This document shows positions 1-11,569 of a DNA stretch of 64,000 nt, one piece after another. The notes under the pieces are model-generated. The model saw only the letters and a list, made by a program, of their open reading frames with translations, did not search any database and was not told where the DNA came from. Position 1 is the stretch's first letter, and the number at the start of each line of letters is the position of its first letter. The translations under genes were made by a program, and so were the position numbers. Source of the stretch: Cercis canadensis. Taxonomy: Eukaryota > Streptophyta > Magnoliopsida > Fabales > Fabaceae. Where the stretch lies: NCBI GenBank assembly GCA_003255065.1, contig QAOA01004647.1, positions 124,494 through 188,493 on the forward strand, in the 5' to 3' direction.

Positions 1-2295
1 TATTTGTGAAAATGCAAACCAGTAAGTAACAATAGTGGCCTATATATCATGAGCCAGAGCATGAACTTATTGGTAGAGTACAACTACTCATAAATCATTC
101 AATATATCCAGATGAGATTCATCATCCTAAGATCTATGCTTTATATTCTTTCAAAAGTTTTAGATTATTTATTAGTGTATGATTTTTTTTTATTATTATA
201 TTTAATTTTTTTGGTTAATATTTAGATCATAAATACAGAGATTTTCAAAAGTCTTCGTCAAACCCATGTCAAATCCTATCAAGCCTTCATGTTGAGTAAG
301 CTAGTTCCTATTATGGGGAATACTTGTGAATAAAATGTTAGACTAGATGAAAAATTATCTAATGTTATAGCATATGAGGTAGATGTAATTGTAAATTATG
401 CTCGTAATACAACATTTGATGAAAGGTTAACCTCTTTCTCTCTAAGAGTTGTTGCATATTCTATATTTTTTAATTGAGTTATACAGTGTTATAATTTGAG
501 TAGTGTGATATCTAACATATGATGCCGCTATCAACATAAATAACAGAGGACTTTGTCGCTTTATGGCTCTTACAATAAAGTGCAAAAATCTTAAGCTCAT
601 TAAGCAAGTTTCAACTAGTAAAAAGAAAATTAAAGAGCCAAAGAAAAGAAAAGAAAGCAAGTTTTCATTTTTTTGTTTAACAAAAAATATTTGTTTGTAT
701 TTTGTAGCTTTTGTTAATAGAATATGGGCAAGGTAAAATTATGGAAATGTCATTCAACATTCGAGAGACAATAAGAAGACAAATTTATATATCAAATTCC
801 ACCAAAATTCCTACCAACATTAGACATTAATGGTGAAATAAAGTTATCTTCAAATTACAAGAGAAACTAATGCTAAGCCCGTGCATATAATTACATATCA
901 TATTTTACATCAAACCATAATAATCTATACCCAAAATAAGCTAATGTATGCTGATAAAGTATATAAGATTTGATTATAACAAATTAATGGAATAAAGGTT
1001 GTTTGTCCTTATAGAGGACAACATCTAATACCCTAGAAACAACAGGAGTTCTTGATATTACTAAAGCATCATAAAGGGAAAGCTGATAAGGAGCTAGAAA
1101 CAGTCACCANTTTTACATCAAACCATAATAATATATACCCAAAATAAGCTAATGTATGCTGATAAAGTATATAAGATTTGATTATAACAAATTAATGGAA
1201 TAAAGGTTGTTTGTCCTTATAGAGGACAACATCTAATACCCTAGAAACAACAGGAGTTCTTGATATTACTAAAGCATCATAAAGGGAAAGCTGATAAGGA
1301 GCTAGAAACAGTCACCAACATCCTCTAAGCATCACCTTTTTACAGTGATCAGAAGATTTGGAATAAATCAATTCCAATTCTCTAACATCTCGACCACATA
1401 GAACCCAAGCACTCTTAGCTCCAAGTAGATGTTATTGGCAAAAAACTTATGGCACATATTGGATAAAATATAGATGATAGTTCTGAATAGTAAAAGAGGT
1501 TGTATACAAATATTAACTGCATAAAATTTTAAAGTGATGTATTCAAAATGTTATGAAATAAAATCATATCTTACCATTTGGGTCATTCTAAATAAAGATT
1601 CAATCAATACATAAATAAAAGATGTAGAATAATTTTGATATTGTCTTAAGACAAATATTAAATGTCAGATCTCACGAAGCTTAATTTCAATACTAATAGA
1701 AACTTTCAGTGAAAAATAGCATACCGGGTGTATGGTTCCAAATCAGAACACATGACGAGCATTTACAATAATTGTAGTTCTCTCATCTTTCATCTAAATC
1801 AAGATCATTTTAATGTTTTGAATAAAAAAATGGTGAAAAAAATCTATTTTGTATATTGAATCTTGAATAACGATTCAAATAAGAATATATCTAGAGAATT
1901 CATGAAAATTACCTTATATTATAAATCATGTACACATATAATAAATCAATAACGAATGTCATCAAGGACTACAAATATAGATTTATGGAGATATTCCAAT
2001 GTTCAATCATTGAAATATTGATTCTAACACACACAACATGCACAGATCTATAATAAATAAAAAAATCATTTCATTAATCTATTCATGAATATTATAGGAT
2101 CAATTAAGACATGTTTGCAAGATAAGAATACAAATCTAATCACATTCACCATGTGAGTACAAATTCCTCCTCCAATAAACGATTAAACTATTCATAATCT
2201 AATATTTATTAATAAGAGCTGTTATTCTAAAATGTAACCTATATAATGTAACAACACTTTAAGTTGTAAGGTGGAGTTGATTTCAACATAATATG
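1..2295. other. AT-rich intergenic DNA, no gene recognised
   Basis: I see no convincing gene on either strand. Open frames here are short and low-complexity, for example a Phe/Leu/Ile-rich minus-strand frame near 442-660. The only clear structure is the direct duplication at 903-1317 around a single undetermined base. Confidence 0.6.
903..1317. repeat. 207-bp direct duplication around a single N (contig join)
   Basis: Bases 903-1109 and 1111-1317 are the same 207 bp with one visible mismatch, separated only by the n at 1110. Equal length, near-identity and a one-base gap fit two overlapping contig ends laid end to end. I treat it as an assembly artefact. Confidence 0.85.
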
Positions 2296-2953
2296 TCAAC
2301 ATTTATTGTTTGAAACCTCATTTGCGTTCTCATGAGATTGATAAGACTTTAATTCCTGATGACGCTTTAATTGCTGATGCTCTAACCTTTTGAACAATTT
2401 TTTATAATCAGTATCTTTTGTAAAATAGTTAATTTGCTCATAATAGACTTCAAGCTTTATGACAAAGTCTCTGGACAAATAGAAAGTATTAGTTAGCTTG
2501 CAGTCTATTTGAAATAATAATGTCAATAGTAAAACATCATTTGAAAATAGAGGTTCATATGGTCATAGTAGAATATGTTTACCTTCTTCGATTATATGCT
2601 GATTATTATTGCCAATTCTCGGATTCACAGCTATTCTTGGCTCATTGTTATATGTTTCCAAGAATTGTAGATAATCAGAATCATCTGTAAAAATAGTTAC
2701 GGTTCTCAAAAGATATTTTAACATATGTATAATTGTTTATTGATGAAGTGAATATATTAAGTTAAACATCAATATACTTTGACTAATTATATGACCAATC
2801 CATCATACTTTCTAAAATGACAATTATATTATCTGTGTAGGATATACTTACTTTGCGAGATTGGAGACTCATTGTTGTTATCAGATGATGAGAGCTAGGT
2901 TATATTTGATAACGTATCATACATGTAAAGGAGTTCCTCATAATTACTATCAT
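2296..2953 (-). pseudogene. Last three exons of a decayed multi-exon gene, possibly B3/REM-like
   Basis: Three exons can be read on the minus strand: 2953-2852, 2684-2583 and 2414-2296. Introns of 167 and 168 nt have GT..AG ends (donors gtaagt and gtaaac; acceptors tttttacag and acaaaag). All junctions are phase 1, and the first two exons are both exactly 102 nt. Each exon opens with an acidic-aromatic motif: DSNYEELLYMY, DSDYLQFLETY and DTDYKKLFKRL. The last exon ends in TGA at 2298-2296. The first carries an in-frame TAG at 2897-2895, so at least this copy looks broken. I do not recognise the family from these exons. A degraded B3 domain lies upstream on the same strand (near 4.9-5.2 kb), so they may be the C-terminal part of a REM-type B3 gene; that link is inference. 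No upstream ATG was identified. Confidence 0.5.
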
Positions 2954-4022
2954 CTATTAAAATAACAAATGTCATCAATACATAATTCAATATACCCAAG
3001 AAATTTTTTACACATAAGGAGATTTGCTTCATCATTATAATATTAGGATCATGCCTAGTGTTCTTTTAAGATAATGGAATATGAGTTTTACAATAACATA
3101 TTGCAGACTAGTATCCTGATTATTTAAGGTTTGGTCCCTATTACTATTGACAATTTTATGTCCAAGTAATATAATAAAGTCCTAATTACGTTGAAATTAT
3201 AGTTGAGTACGTGCAAAATTCCTATTACATTAGCATTCATACTAAATTATATGTTTTTTATGGTCAACAAAACTAACCGACCATTTTAGAATTTTCTAAC
3301 AGCAATAGGTTTAACTTTCATATATCCAATAATTATGTGGGTTCAATAAGACCCATGAGACCTAATGTAAAATTGAATATCACAGCTCATATAATACAAC
3401 AAAAGCATAGGTAAAGCTTTACAATTTTAAATACTACTAATTAGTACCAAAAGTAAAATAGTGAGCATGCATAATCTACATACCTACCATATTTGTAGGA
3501 CTTGAAAGTAGACAACAACAATATGATCATACGTAACTTAGTCGGCAACATGAAGTACCAATAATAGTTTTGGTCGATATTTATGTTCAGGAGATCATGC
3601 TACCAAACTAAGAATGTCGACTAGGTTCTGTTAAAGAGGCGAATATGTTTCTATAATTAATGGATAAAAGAGCTAGCCTAGATGTGACAATGGGTCAGGG
3701 CTTTGCACTTCATTTTATCTCTGAGTTAATATCAAATAGGCCCACAATAAGGAAACGATATATGCATTTGTTAATCATATATGATCTTGTAATCCGAATG
3801 ATAATCTCATCCAAAGTGAAGATCATGAAGATACAATAGTTAAGTTTAAAAATTATTTTAGAATGTAGATATGAACAAATAATTTGTCGCCCAACTTAGT
3901 TCTCTTGGATTACGCTATTTGGTTGTAGCGTTGGGTTGATACATTAGTCATTATTTTTATTCTATATCTAAATTAATCAATGAAAAATATAGCTTCAATC
4001 TCAAATACTCCTCTAAGAATAG
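2954..4022. other. AT-rich DNA between exon cluster and duplicated block
   Basis: No exon or ORF can be supported here. If the B3 domain and the 2.3-2.95 kb exons belong to one gene, this stretch is intronic. A possible minus-strand donor (gtaggtatg) near 3485 is too weak to call. Confidence 0.4.
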
Positions 4023-4510
4023 CAGTTATATATGTGAGAACCTAACTTATTTTGAGATATCAATTGATGGATGAGGCTGCACAAGTGCAATTTTTAAGTC
4101 TCTAGTTTTTCATTCTATATGTTAGAACCCATTATACTTAGATACTCAGTTTATGTGTGTGTGTGTGTGTGAATAAATAATTCAATCTGATATATTTAGT
4201 ATAGTAATAAAACACATAGAAATAGAAAAAGAAATATCAACACTATATATATAAGAAGAAGTCAACCCTTTCACATTTAATTAAATCTTCTTATTATTGA
4301 GAGCTCTCACTCTTTACATATGGTAAATGTTCAATTAAAAAAAAAGTCAGCACATCAACAACCACCGAATTGCTATTTAAATATTTTTCTATCACTACAA
4401 AATATTGTACTCTTTGATATCTGAAATATCATCATACAATCTTGGGGGGTAGGTAGCCAATTTGAAATGTCTATCAGGTACATGTAATCTTTGGACTCAC
4501 CTAGCTCTTA

Positions 4511-5166
4511 TGTAAAAAACTTCCGACAAACTTAATCTATGAACCTGTCATTCAAACTTGTTATAAAAAAAAAATAGTATAATACTACCATGTACTCGAG
4601 GAAAAGTCTGTAGTATGAAATAATAGCACGCCAATCATGTGCTATTATCTTCCCATGATTATCTTAGTGTATGGGAAGGACAAAAACCCTATCCTTTGGG
4701 TCAATCAAACAAATTTTATTCAGCAATTCATGACCATACCGAGCAATAAATGTCCGAAGTAAAGTTAATTGATCATATGGAAGAAAAAAGACTTAACATA
4801 TATCAAACAGAAAACTATAAATTTTGATAAACCATAATGGAAAGAAATGTCATACTGGCCCTCCATTGTGGAAAGCANTGTAAAAAAACTTCCGACAAAC
4901 TTAATCTATGAACCTGTCATTCAAACTTGTTATAAAAAAAAATAGTATAATACTACCATGTACTCGAGGAAAAGTCTGTAGTATGAAATAACAGCACGCC
5001 AATCATGTGCTATTATCCTCCCATGATTATCTTAGTGTATGGGAAGGACAAAAACCCTATCCTTTGGGTCAATCAAACAAATTTTATCCAGCAATTCATG
5101 ACCATACCGAGCAATAAATGTCCGAAGTAAAGTTAATTGATCATATGGAAGAAAAAAGACTTAACA
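4511..5166 (-). pseudogene. B3 DNA-binding domain remnant, copy 1 (REM-like)
   Basis: Reading the minus strand from 5166 gives a B3-like domain: FLPYDQL start, then TFIARYGHELLDKICL, DRVFVLPIH, IIAHDWRAVISYY and VVLYYF. These match the usual B3 order of an F..KYG.EL strand, a 'W/F.V.L' strand, a 'dGW..F...Y' segment and a final 'LVF.Y' strand. B3 domains are plant-specific DNA-binding folds, and REM proteins often carry several. The frame is broken by a TAA after LPIH and again at an A/T homopolymer, where the three copies in this window differ in length. The second half (4511-4798) repeats the domain because of the contig join at 4878. No complete gene can be assembled; I call it a pseudogene or a badly assembled exon. 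Confidence 0.55.
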
Positions 5167-5245
5167 TATATCAAACAGAAAACTATAAATTTTGATAAAC
5201 CATAATGGAAAGAAATGTCATACTGGCCCTCCATTGTGGAAAGCA
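4511..5245. repeat. 367-bp direct duplication around a single N (contig join)
   Basis: Bases 4511-4877 recur at 4879-5245 with few differences, separated by the n at 4878. The corresponding right-hand block near 8048-8413 has only one copy, which supports an artefact. It duplicates most of the B3 domain remnant. Confidence 0.85.
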
Positions 5246-6805
5246 TATGGGCTAAGGTATATAGGAATGCATCGGAAAGACTGGTTCTCAAGAACCGATT
5301 TAGGAGGTCATTGTTATGTTCAACATTTAGTTATGTTAATAGTTCACCTTGTCCAAGGTAACTCCGTAGTTTATAGTCCACAATGATAACATATATGCTA
5401 ATGGTTTATTAACAGATTGTAAATAATGGAACAACAGATATAAACTTTTAGCATACTTGAATTCACTAATCTTAAAAAAAATGTTAGCGAGCAATTCATG
5501 GTGCACAGTAAACAGTAAAATTATAGGCATATAACTAAACAATTAAATTTTATGGGGGATAAACGGCTAGTAACTAATTCTTTGTGGCAATATCTACTAT
5601 TTGTAGCTAATAACAATTATTGTAAAATTAATTACTAAATAACATTTTATATCTACTATGATATTCTCATATGTTACAATGTCTAAGTTATTGAATATCC
5701 AAACAAGATCCTCAATCCAAATATTGTAAGTTACACTAAAAATTATTACCTATTATAATATAAATTATTAGAGATGGTAAACTGATAATCAGTTCATGAA
5801 GATTTGTGTTTCACTATTGCATTATTTTCAACTTTGATAATATATGTTAACTTGTAATATAATTAGCCTGAATTATTTGTTTTCAACTTCATACATGAAC
5901 TATTATATTTGGTAAAAGTTATTTATTACATATTTCTCACAAAATCTCCAAGGTTACTACAATTATTTAAAATATGGGAAATTATATTTAGATATTTAAG
6001 AATCAATTATTTGTAGGTATCTCAAGGCATTTTATAATTTCTTATTTTCAGTTTAAGAATAAAAGTTGTCTATCGTCTAATTAACTCATTTTTTTGGCTA
6101 ATTATAACAACAACCCATAAAAATAAGAAGATAAAACCAAACAAAGTGTTGAAGGAGAGATAGGAGTTGAAATCATAAAAGTCTAAGATTGGAGTACTAT
6201 TGTGGTCATATTATGAAAATCATGACAAATGACTTGTTAATTCTTGGTAATTCGTCATGGAATTATGTGGCACCATATTAAGTTTTTCTTTACTAGCACC
6301 TCTTCAATATTACTTAGAGGGGCTATGTTTGACTAAGTTTATTTCATTTAAGCCCCTAAACCTATATACACTAGTGAGAGTTTTTTAAAATTTTTAAGGT
6401 AATATACCCTCCAAAACTACAAGGATGGTGCAGCCCTAAATATTGTCATGTTAATAATGTTATTACATGAACAATATTCCCTAACCCTCCTTTAACAAAT
6501 TTCTCAGCATGCGAAATTTGAAACAATATACTCATAACTGAAAAATAAGACACCCTCCATTTAATAATTAAAATTTTTAAGTAATGACATATTTTATATT
6601 AACAAATAAATTATAGACATACTTTATATCGATCAAAGTAAAAAAATTGAAAAAGTATAATCTATTGAGGACCACAACAAGATTTCACTAAAAACTTATT
6701 CAAATTTGGATCAACAAAATATAAACGACAAATTTCTAATGACATCCACAATTGATAAATATCTATATTTCAACTGTGATAATATTGTTAACTGTGATAT
6801 GTTAA

Positions 6806-7554
6806 NNNNNNNNNNNNNNNNNNNNNNNNNNNNNNNNNNNNNNNNNNNNNNNNNNNNNNNNNNNNNNNNNNNNNNNNNNNNNNNNNNNNNNNNNNNNNNN
6901 NNNNNNNNNNNNNNNNNNNNNNNNNNNNNNNNNNNNNNNNNNNNNNNNNNNNNNNNNNNNNNNNNNNNNNNNNNNNNNNNNNNNNNNNNNNNNNNNNNNN
7001 NNNNNNNNNNNNNNNNNNNNNNNNNNNNNNNNNNNNNNNNNNNNNNNNNNNNNNNNNNNNNNNNNNNNNNNNNNNNNNNNNNNNNNNNNNNNNNNNNNNN
7101 NNNNNNNNNNNNNNNNNNNNNNNNNNNNNNNNNNNNNNNNNNNNNNNNNNNNNNNNNNNNNNNNNNNNNNNNNNNNNNNNNNNNNNNNNNNNNNNNNNNN
7201 NNNNNNNNNNNNNNNNNNNNNNNNNNNNNNNNNNNNNNNNNNNNNNNNNNNNNNNNNNNNNNNNNNNNNNNNNNNNNNNNNNNNNNNNNNNNNNNNNNNN
7301 NNNNNNNNNNNNNNNNNNNNNNNNNNNNNNNNNNNNNNNNNNNNNNNNNNNNNNNNNNNNNNNNNNNNNNNNNNNNNNNNNNNNNNNNNNNNNNNNNNNN
7401 NNNNNNNNNNNNNNNNNNNNNNNNNNNNNNNNNNNNNNNNNNNNNNNNNNNNNNNNNNNNNNNNNNNNNNNNNNNNNNNNNNNNNNNNNNNNNNNNNNNN
7501 NNNNNNNNNNNNNNNNNNNNNNNNNNNNNNNNNNNNNNNNNNNNNNNNNNNNNN
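6806..7554. other. Assembly gap of 749 undetermined bases
   Basis: This is an unbroken run of n. The 2.4-kb block ending at its left edge begins again at its right edge, so the gap lies between two copies of one sequence. Any frame translated through it is meaningless. Confidence 0.99.
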
Positions 7555-9973
7555 CAGTTATATATGTGAGAACCTAACTTATTTTGAGATATCAATTGAT
7601 GGATGAGGCTGCACAAGTGCAATTTTTAAGTCTCTAGTTTTTCATTCTATATGTTAGAACCCGTTATACTTAGATACTCAGTTTATGTGTGTGTGTGTGT
7701 GTGTGTGAATAAATAATTCAATCTGATATATTTAGTATAGTAATAAAACACATAGAAATAGAAAAAGAAATATCAACACTATATATATAAGAAGAAGTCA
7801 ACCCTTTCACATTTAATTAAATCTTCTTATTATTGAGAGCTCTCACTCTTTACATATGGTAAATGTTCAATTAAAAAAAAAGTCAGCACATCAACAACCA
7901 CCGAATTGCTATTTAAATATTTTTCTATCACTACAAAATATTGTACTCTTTGATATCTGAAATATCATCATACAATCTTGGGGGGTAGGTAGCCAATTTG
8001 ATATGTCTATCAGGTACATGTAATCTTTGGACTCACCTAGGTCTTATGTAAAAAAACTTCCGACAAACTTAATCTATGAACCTGTCATTCAAACTTGTTA
8101 TAAAAAAAAATAGTATAATACTACCATGTACTCGAGGAAAAGTCTGTAGTATGAAATAACAGCACGCCAATCATGTGCTATTATCCTCCCATGATTATCT
8201 TAGTGTATGGGAAGGACAAAAACCCTATCCTTTGGGTCAATCAAACAAATTTTATCCAGCAATTCATGACCATACCGAGCAATAAATGTCCGAAGTAAAG
8301 TTAATTGATCATATGGAAGAAAAAAGACTTAACATATATCAAACAGAAAACTATAAATTTTGATAAACCATAATGGAAAGAAATGTCATACTGGCCCTCC
8401 ATTGTGGAAAGCATATGGGCTAAGGTATATAGGAATGCATCGGAAAGACTGGTTCTCAAGAACCGATTTAGGAGGTCATTGTTATGTTCAACATTTAGTT
8501 ATGTTAATAGTTCACCTTGTCCAAGGTAACTCCGTAGTTTATAGTCCACAATGATAACATATATGCTAATGGTTTATTAACAGATTGTAAATAATGGAAC
8601 AACAGATATAAACTTTTAGCATACTTGAATTCATTAATCTTAAAAAAAATGTTAGCGAGCAATTCATGGTGCACAATAAACAGTAAAATTATAGGCATAT
8701 AACTAAACAATTAAATTTTATGGGGGATAAACGGCTAGTAACTAATTCTTTGTGGCAATATCTACTATTTGTAGCTAATAACAATTATTGTAAAATTAAT
8801 TACTAAATAACATTTTATATCTACTATGATATTCTCATATGTTACAATGTCTAAGTTATTGAATATCCAAACAAGATCCTCAATCCAAATATTGTAAGTT
8901 ACACTAAAAATTATTACCTATTATAATATAAATTATTAGAGATGGTAAACTGATAATCAGTTCATGAAGATTTGTGTTTCACTATTGCATTATTTTCAAC
9001 TTTGATAATATATGTTAACTTGTAATATAATTAGCCTGAATTATTTGTTTTCAACTTCATACATGAACTATTATATTTGGTAAAAGTTATTTATTACATA
9101 TTTCTCACAAAATCTCCAAGGTTACTACAATTATTTAAAATATGGGAAATTATATTTAGATATTTAAGAATCAATTATTTGTAGGTATCTCAAGGCATTT
9201 TATAATTTCTTATTTTCAGTTTAAGAATAAAAGTTGTCTATCGTCTAATTAACTCATTTTTTTGGCTAATTATAACAACAACCCATAAAAATAAGAAGAT
9301 AAAACCAAACAGAGAGTTGAAGGAGAGATAGGAGTTGAAATCATAAAAGTCTAAGATTGGAGTACTATTGAGGTTATATTATGAAAATCATGACAAATGA
9401 CTTGTTAATTCTTGGTAATTCGTCATGGAATTATGTGGCACCATATTAAGTTTTTCTTTACTAGCACCTCTTCAATATTACTTAGAGGGGCTATGTTTGA
9501 CTAAGTTTATTTCATTTAAGCCCCTAAACCTATATACACTAGTGAGAGTTTTTTAAAATTTTTAAGGTAATATACCCTCCAAAACTACAAGGATGGTGCA
9601 GCCTTAAATATTGTCATGTTAATAATGTTATTACATGAACAATATTCCCTAACCCTCCTTTAACAAATTTCTCAGCATGCGAAATTTGAAACAATATACT
9701 CATAACTGAAAAATAAGACACCCTCCATTTAATAATTAAAATTTTTAAGTAATGACATATTTTATATTAACAAATAAATTATAGACATACTTTATATCGA
9801 TCAAAGTAAAAAAATTGAAAAAGTATAATCTATTGAGGACCACAACAAGATTTCACTAAAAACTTATTCAAATTTGGATCAACAAAATATAAACGACAAA
9901 TTTCTAATGACATCCACAATTGATAAATATCTATATTTCAACTGTGATAATATTGTTAACTGTGATATGTTAA
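7555..9973. repeat. Duplicated 2.4-kb block, right copy
   Basis: This 2,419-bp block matches 4023-6805 apart from the extra contig-join repeat there. Differences seen include the longer GT repeat at 7685-7707, single-base changes near 8000, 8041 and 8676, and small changes near 9310-9375. The right copy runs on into unique sequence after 9973. Confidence 0.85.
8045..8334 (-). pseudogene. B3 DNA-binding domain remnant, copy 2
   Basis: This is the uninterrupted copy of the B3 remnant, with no N inside. The minus strand reads FLPYDQLTLL, TFIARYGHELLDKICL, KDRVFVLPIH, a TAA at 8202-8200, IIAHDWRAVISYY, FLEYMVVLYYF, a T9 homopolymer, and after a frame change NKFE plus QVHRLSLSEVF, which looks like the last B3 strands. 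The in-frame stop is shared with copy 1, so it predates the duplication or is the true sequence of both. A full-length REM protein would need further B3 domains and a start codon, which I cannot find. The B3 assignment rests on motif order only. Confidence 0.55.
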
Positions 9974-11517
9974 TAGTGTTCTTTCCTATAAGGCCAAAAG
10001 AAGGCACTTTTATAAGTGATTGATTTGAATCATCAAATTTTTTTTTTAATTAAACTACCAACATTTGATTGCAGGATGAACTTACCCTATTGTTAAAGTG
10101 ACATAAACAACTAATGTTAATATATTTAAAACTAGAGACTCACAATTTATGAAACTAATTAGAAAATTAGAGACAATCATCACCTTATTATTAATTAGTG
10201 AAGGAACTGTATCACAAACAGTTAGTCTAATCATTGTGTTATTGAATGCATTAGTTGTAGACACACTTTCTAAAGTATTAACACAAATAACTTCAAAATA
10301 AACTATTTAAACTTATATATAACATAGTTATGAGGAAGATAATATAACAAGGGACCACCTCTAAATCTAGGATGCTGCTTAAGGCCTTTCCTTTATTGCT
10401 CAATGGTTTCTTGTAAATGAGCATATTAACAGAACAATAAATGAAAGTTATAGAGAATTAAATGTGTTCAGAGCATTAGATCAGATGAAACTTCTAACCA
10501 TGGAAAAGAACATTAAATTTTATCTTTATTTTTTTAAGGTCAGTTTATTGGGGCCATTGCTATCTCCTTCCATCTCACAATGAGAAAAATTACCTGCAAC
10601 TTAATGAAGCAAAAAAGAAACTTGAAAGACGGAGTTTGGTGTTGGTATATTGTTGGTTTATGCAATTAGGCAGTAAAGATGTTATACTATTTGCTGATGT
10701 GCTGATGAGAGTNGGATGTTGCTTAAGGTCTTTCCTTTATTGCTCAATGGTTTCTTGTAAATGAGCATATTAATAGAACAATAAATGAAAGTTATAGAGA
10801 ATTAAATGTGTTCAGAGTATTAGATCAGATGAAACTTCTAACCATAGAAAAGAACATTAAATTTTATCTTTATTTTTTTATGGTCAGTTTATTGGGGCCA
10901 TTGCTATCTCCTTCCATCTCACAATGAGAAAAATTACCTGCAACTTAATGAAGCAAAAAAGAAACTTGAAAGACGGAGTTTGGTGTTGGTATATTGTTGG
11001 TTTATGCAATTAGGCAGTAAAGATGTTATACTATTTGCTGATGTGCTGATGAGAGTGAAGTGCATATCATATTTATAGTATTAAAGAAATGATAGCTTCA
11101 CAATTTGTTATCGCCTGTTGTATTGGGTTGTCATTTCACCTTGGATGGTAGTGCCTAAAAAATAGAGCTTATTAATTACAAGAAATGATAGAGGATGTTT
11201 ACCACTTTTCAAGGAGTGAATTCAATCTAGTTATATTGTATTTAACTAATATAATGTTAATTGGATAAAAAAAAATTATTTTCTTATTCTGTTTTGAATT
11301 TTATTTCACCATTACAAAGATAAATTATTTTTTGGTGATTCACAGCATAAATAAATTTTACAAATGAATTAATATGTTAAATAAATAAAGACACAATAAT
11401 AGATTAAAAAATATATCAATTCCCTATTACAATCATGTGTTGTCTTATGTACAAATCCATTACTTATGGAAGAATTCCTATAAAAAAATACCTGAATACT
11501 TAAGAATCCTTTATAAC
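9974..11517. other. AT-rich intergenic DNA with one contig-join duplication
   Basis: Nothing codes convincingly here. The clear structure is the repeated 343-bp segment at 10370-11056. Confidence 0.5.
10370..11056. repeat. 343-bp direct duplication around a single N (contig join)
   Basis: Bases 10370-10712 and 10714-11056 are near-identical and equal in length, separated by the n at 10713. A few single-base differences fit allelic or sequencing variation. Likely an unmerged contig overlap. Confidence 0.85.
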
Positions 11518-11569
11518 CAATGTCTTAAAAATTGAACTAGTGTAGCAAAAAATAACTAATAGGACTAAT

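Larger units (their letters stand above)
4023..6805. repeat. Duplicated 2.4-kb block, left copy
   Basis: From 4023 the sequence matches the block starting at 7555 just after the N gap, and it ends at 6805 where the gap begins, matching 9973. Without the internal contig-join repeat (4511-5245) the copy is about 2.4 kb. The copies differ at scattered single bases and in length of a GT microsatellite (about 4154-4171 here, longer at 7685-7707). This could be two haplotypes assembled in tandem or a real tandem duplication. Confidence 0.85.

Noticed and set aside
5192..5386. 64-codon plus-strand frame, repeated identically at 8360-8554
   Set aside because: It is the antisense side of the B3 remnant flank; the identity reflects the 2.4-kb duplication, not selection.
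6706..7622. Long open frames on both strands across 6.7-7.6 kb
   Set aside because: They are almost entirely undetermined bases; only a few real codons lie at each edge.
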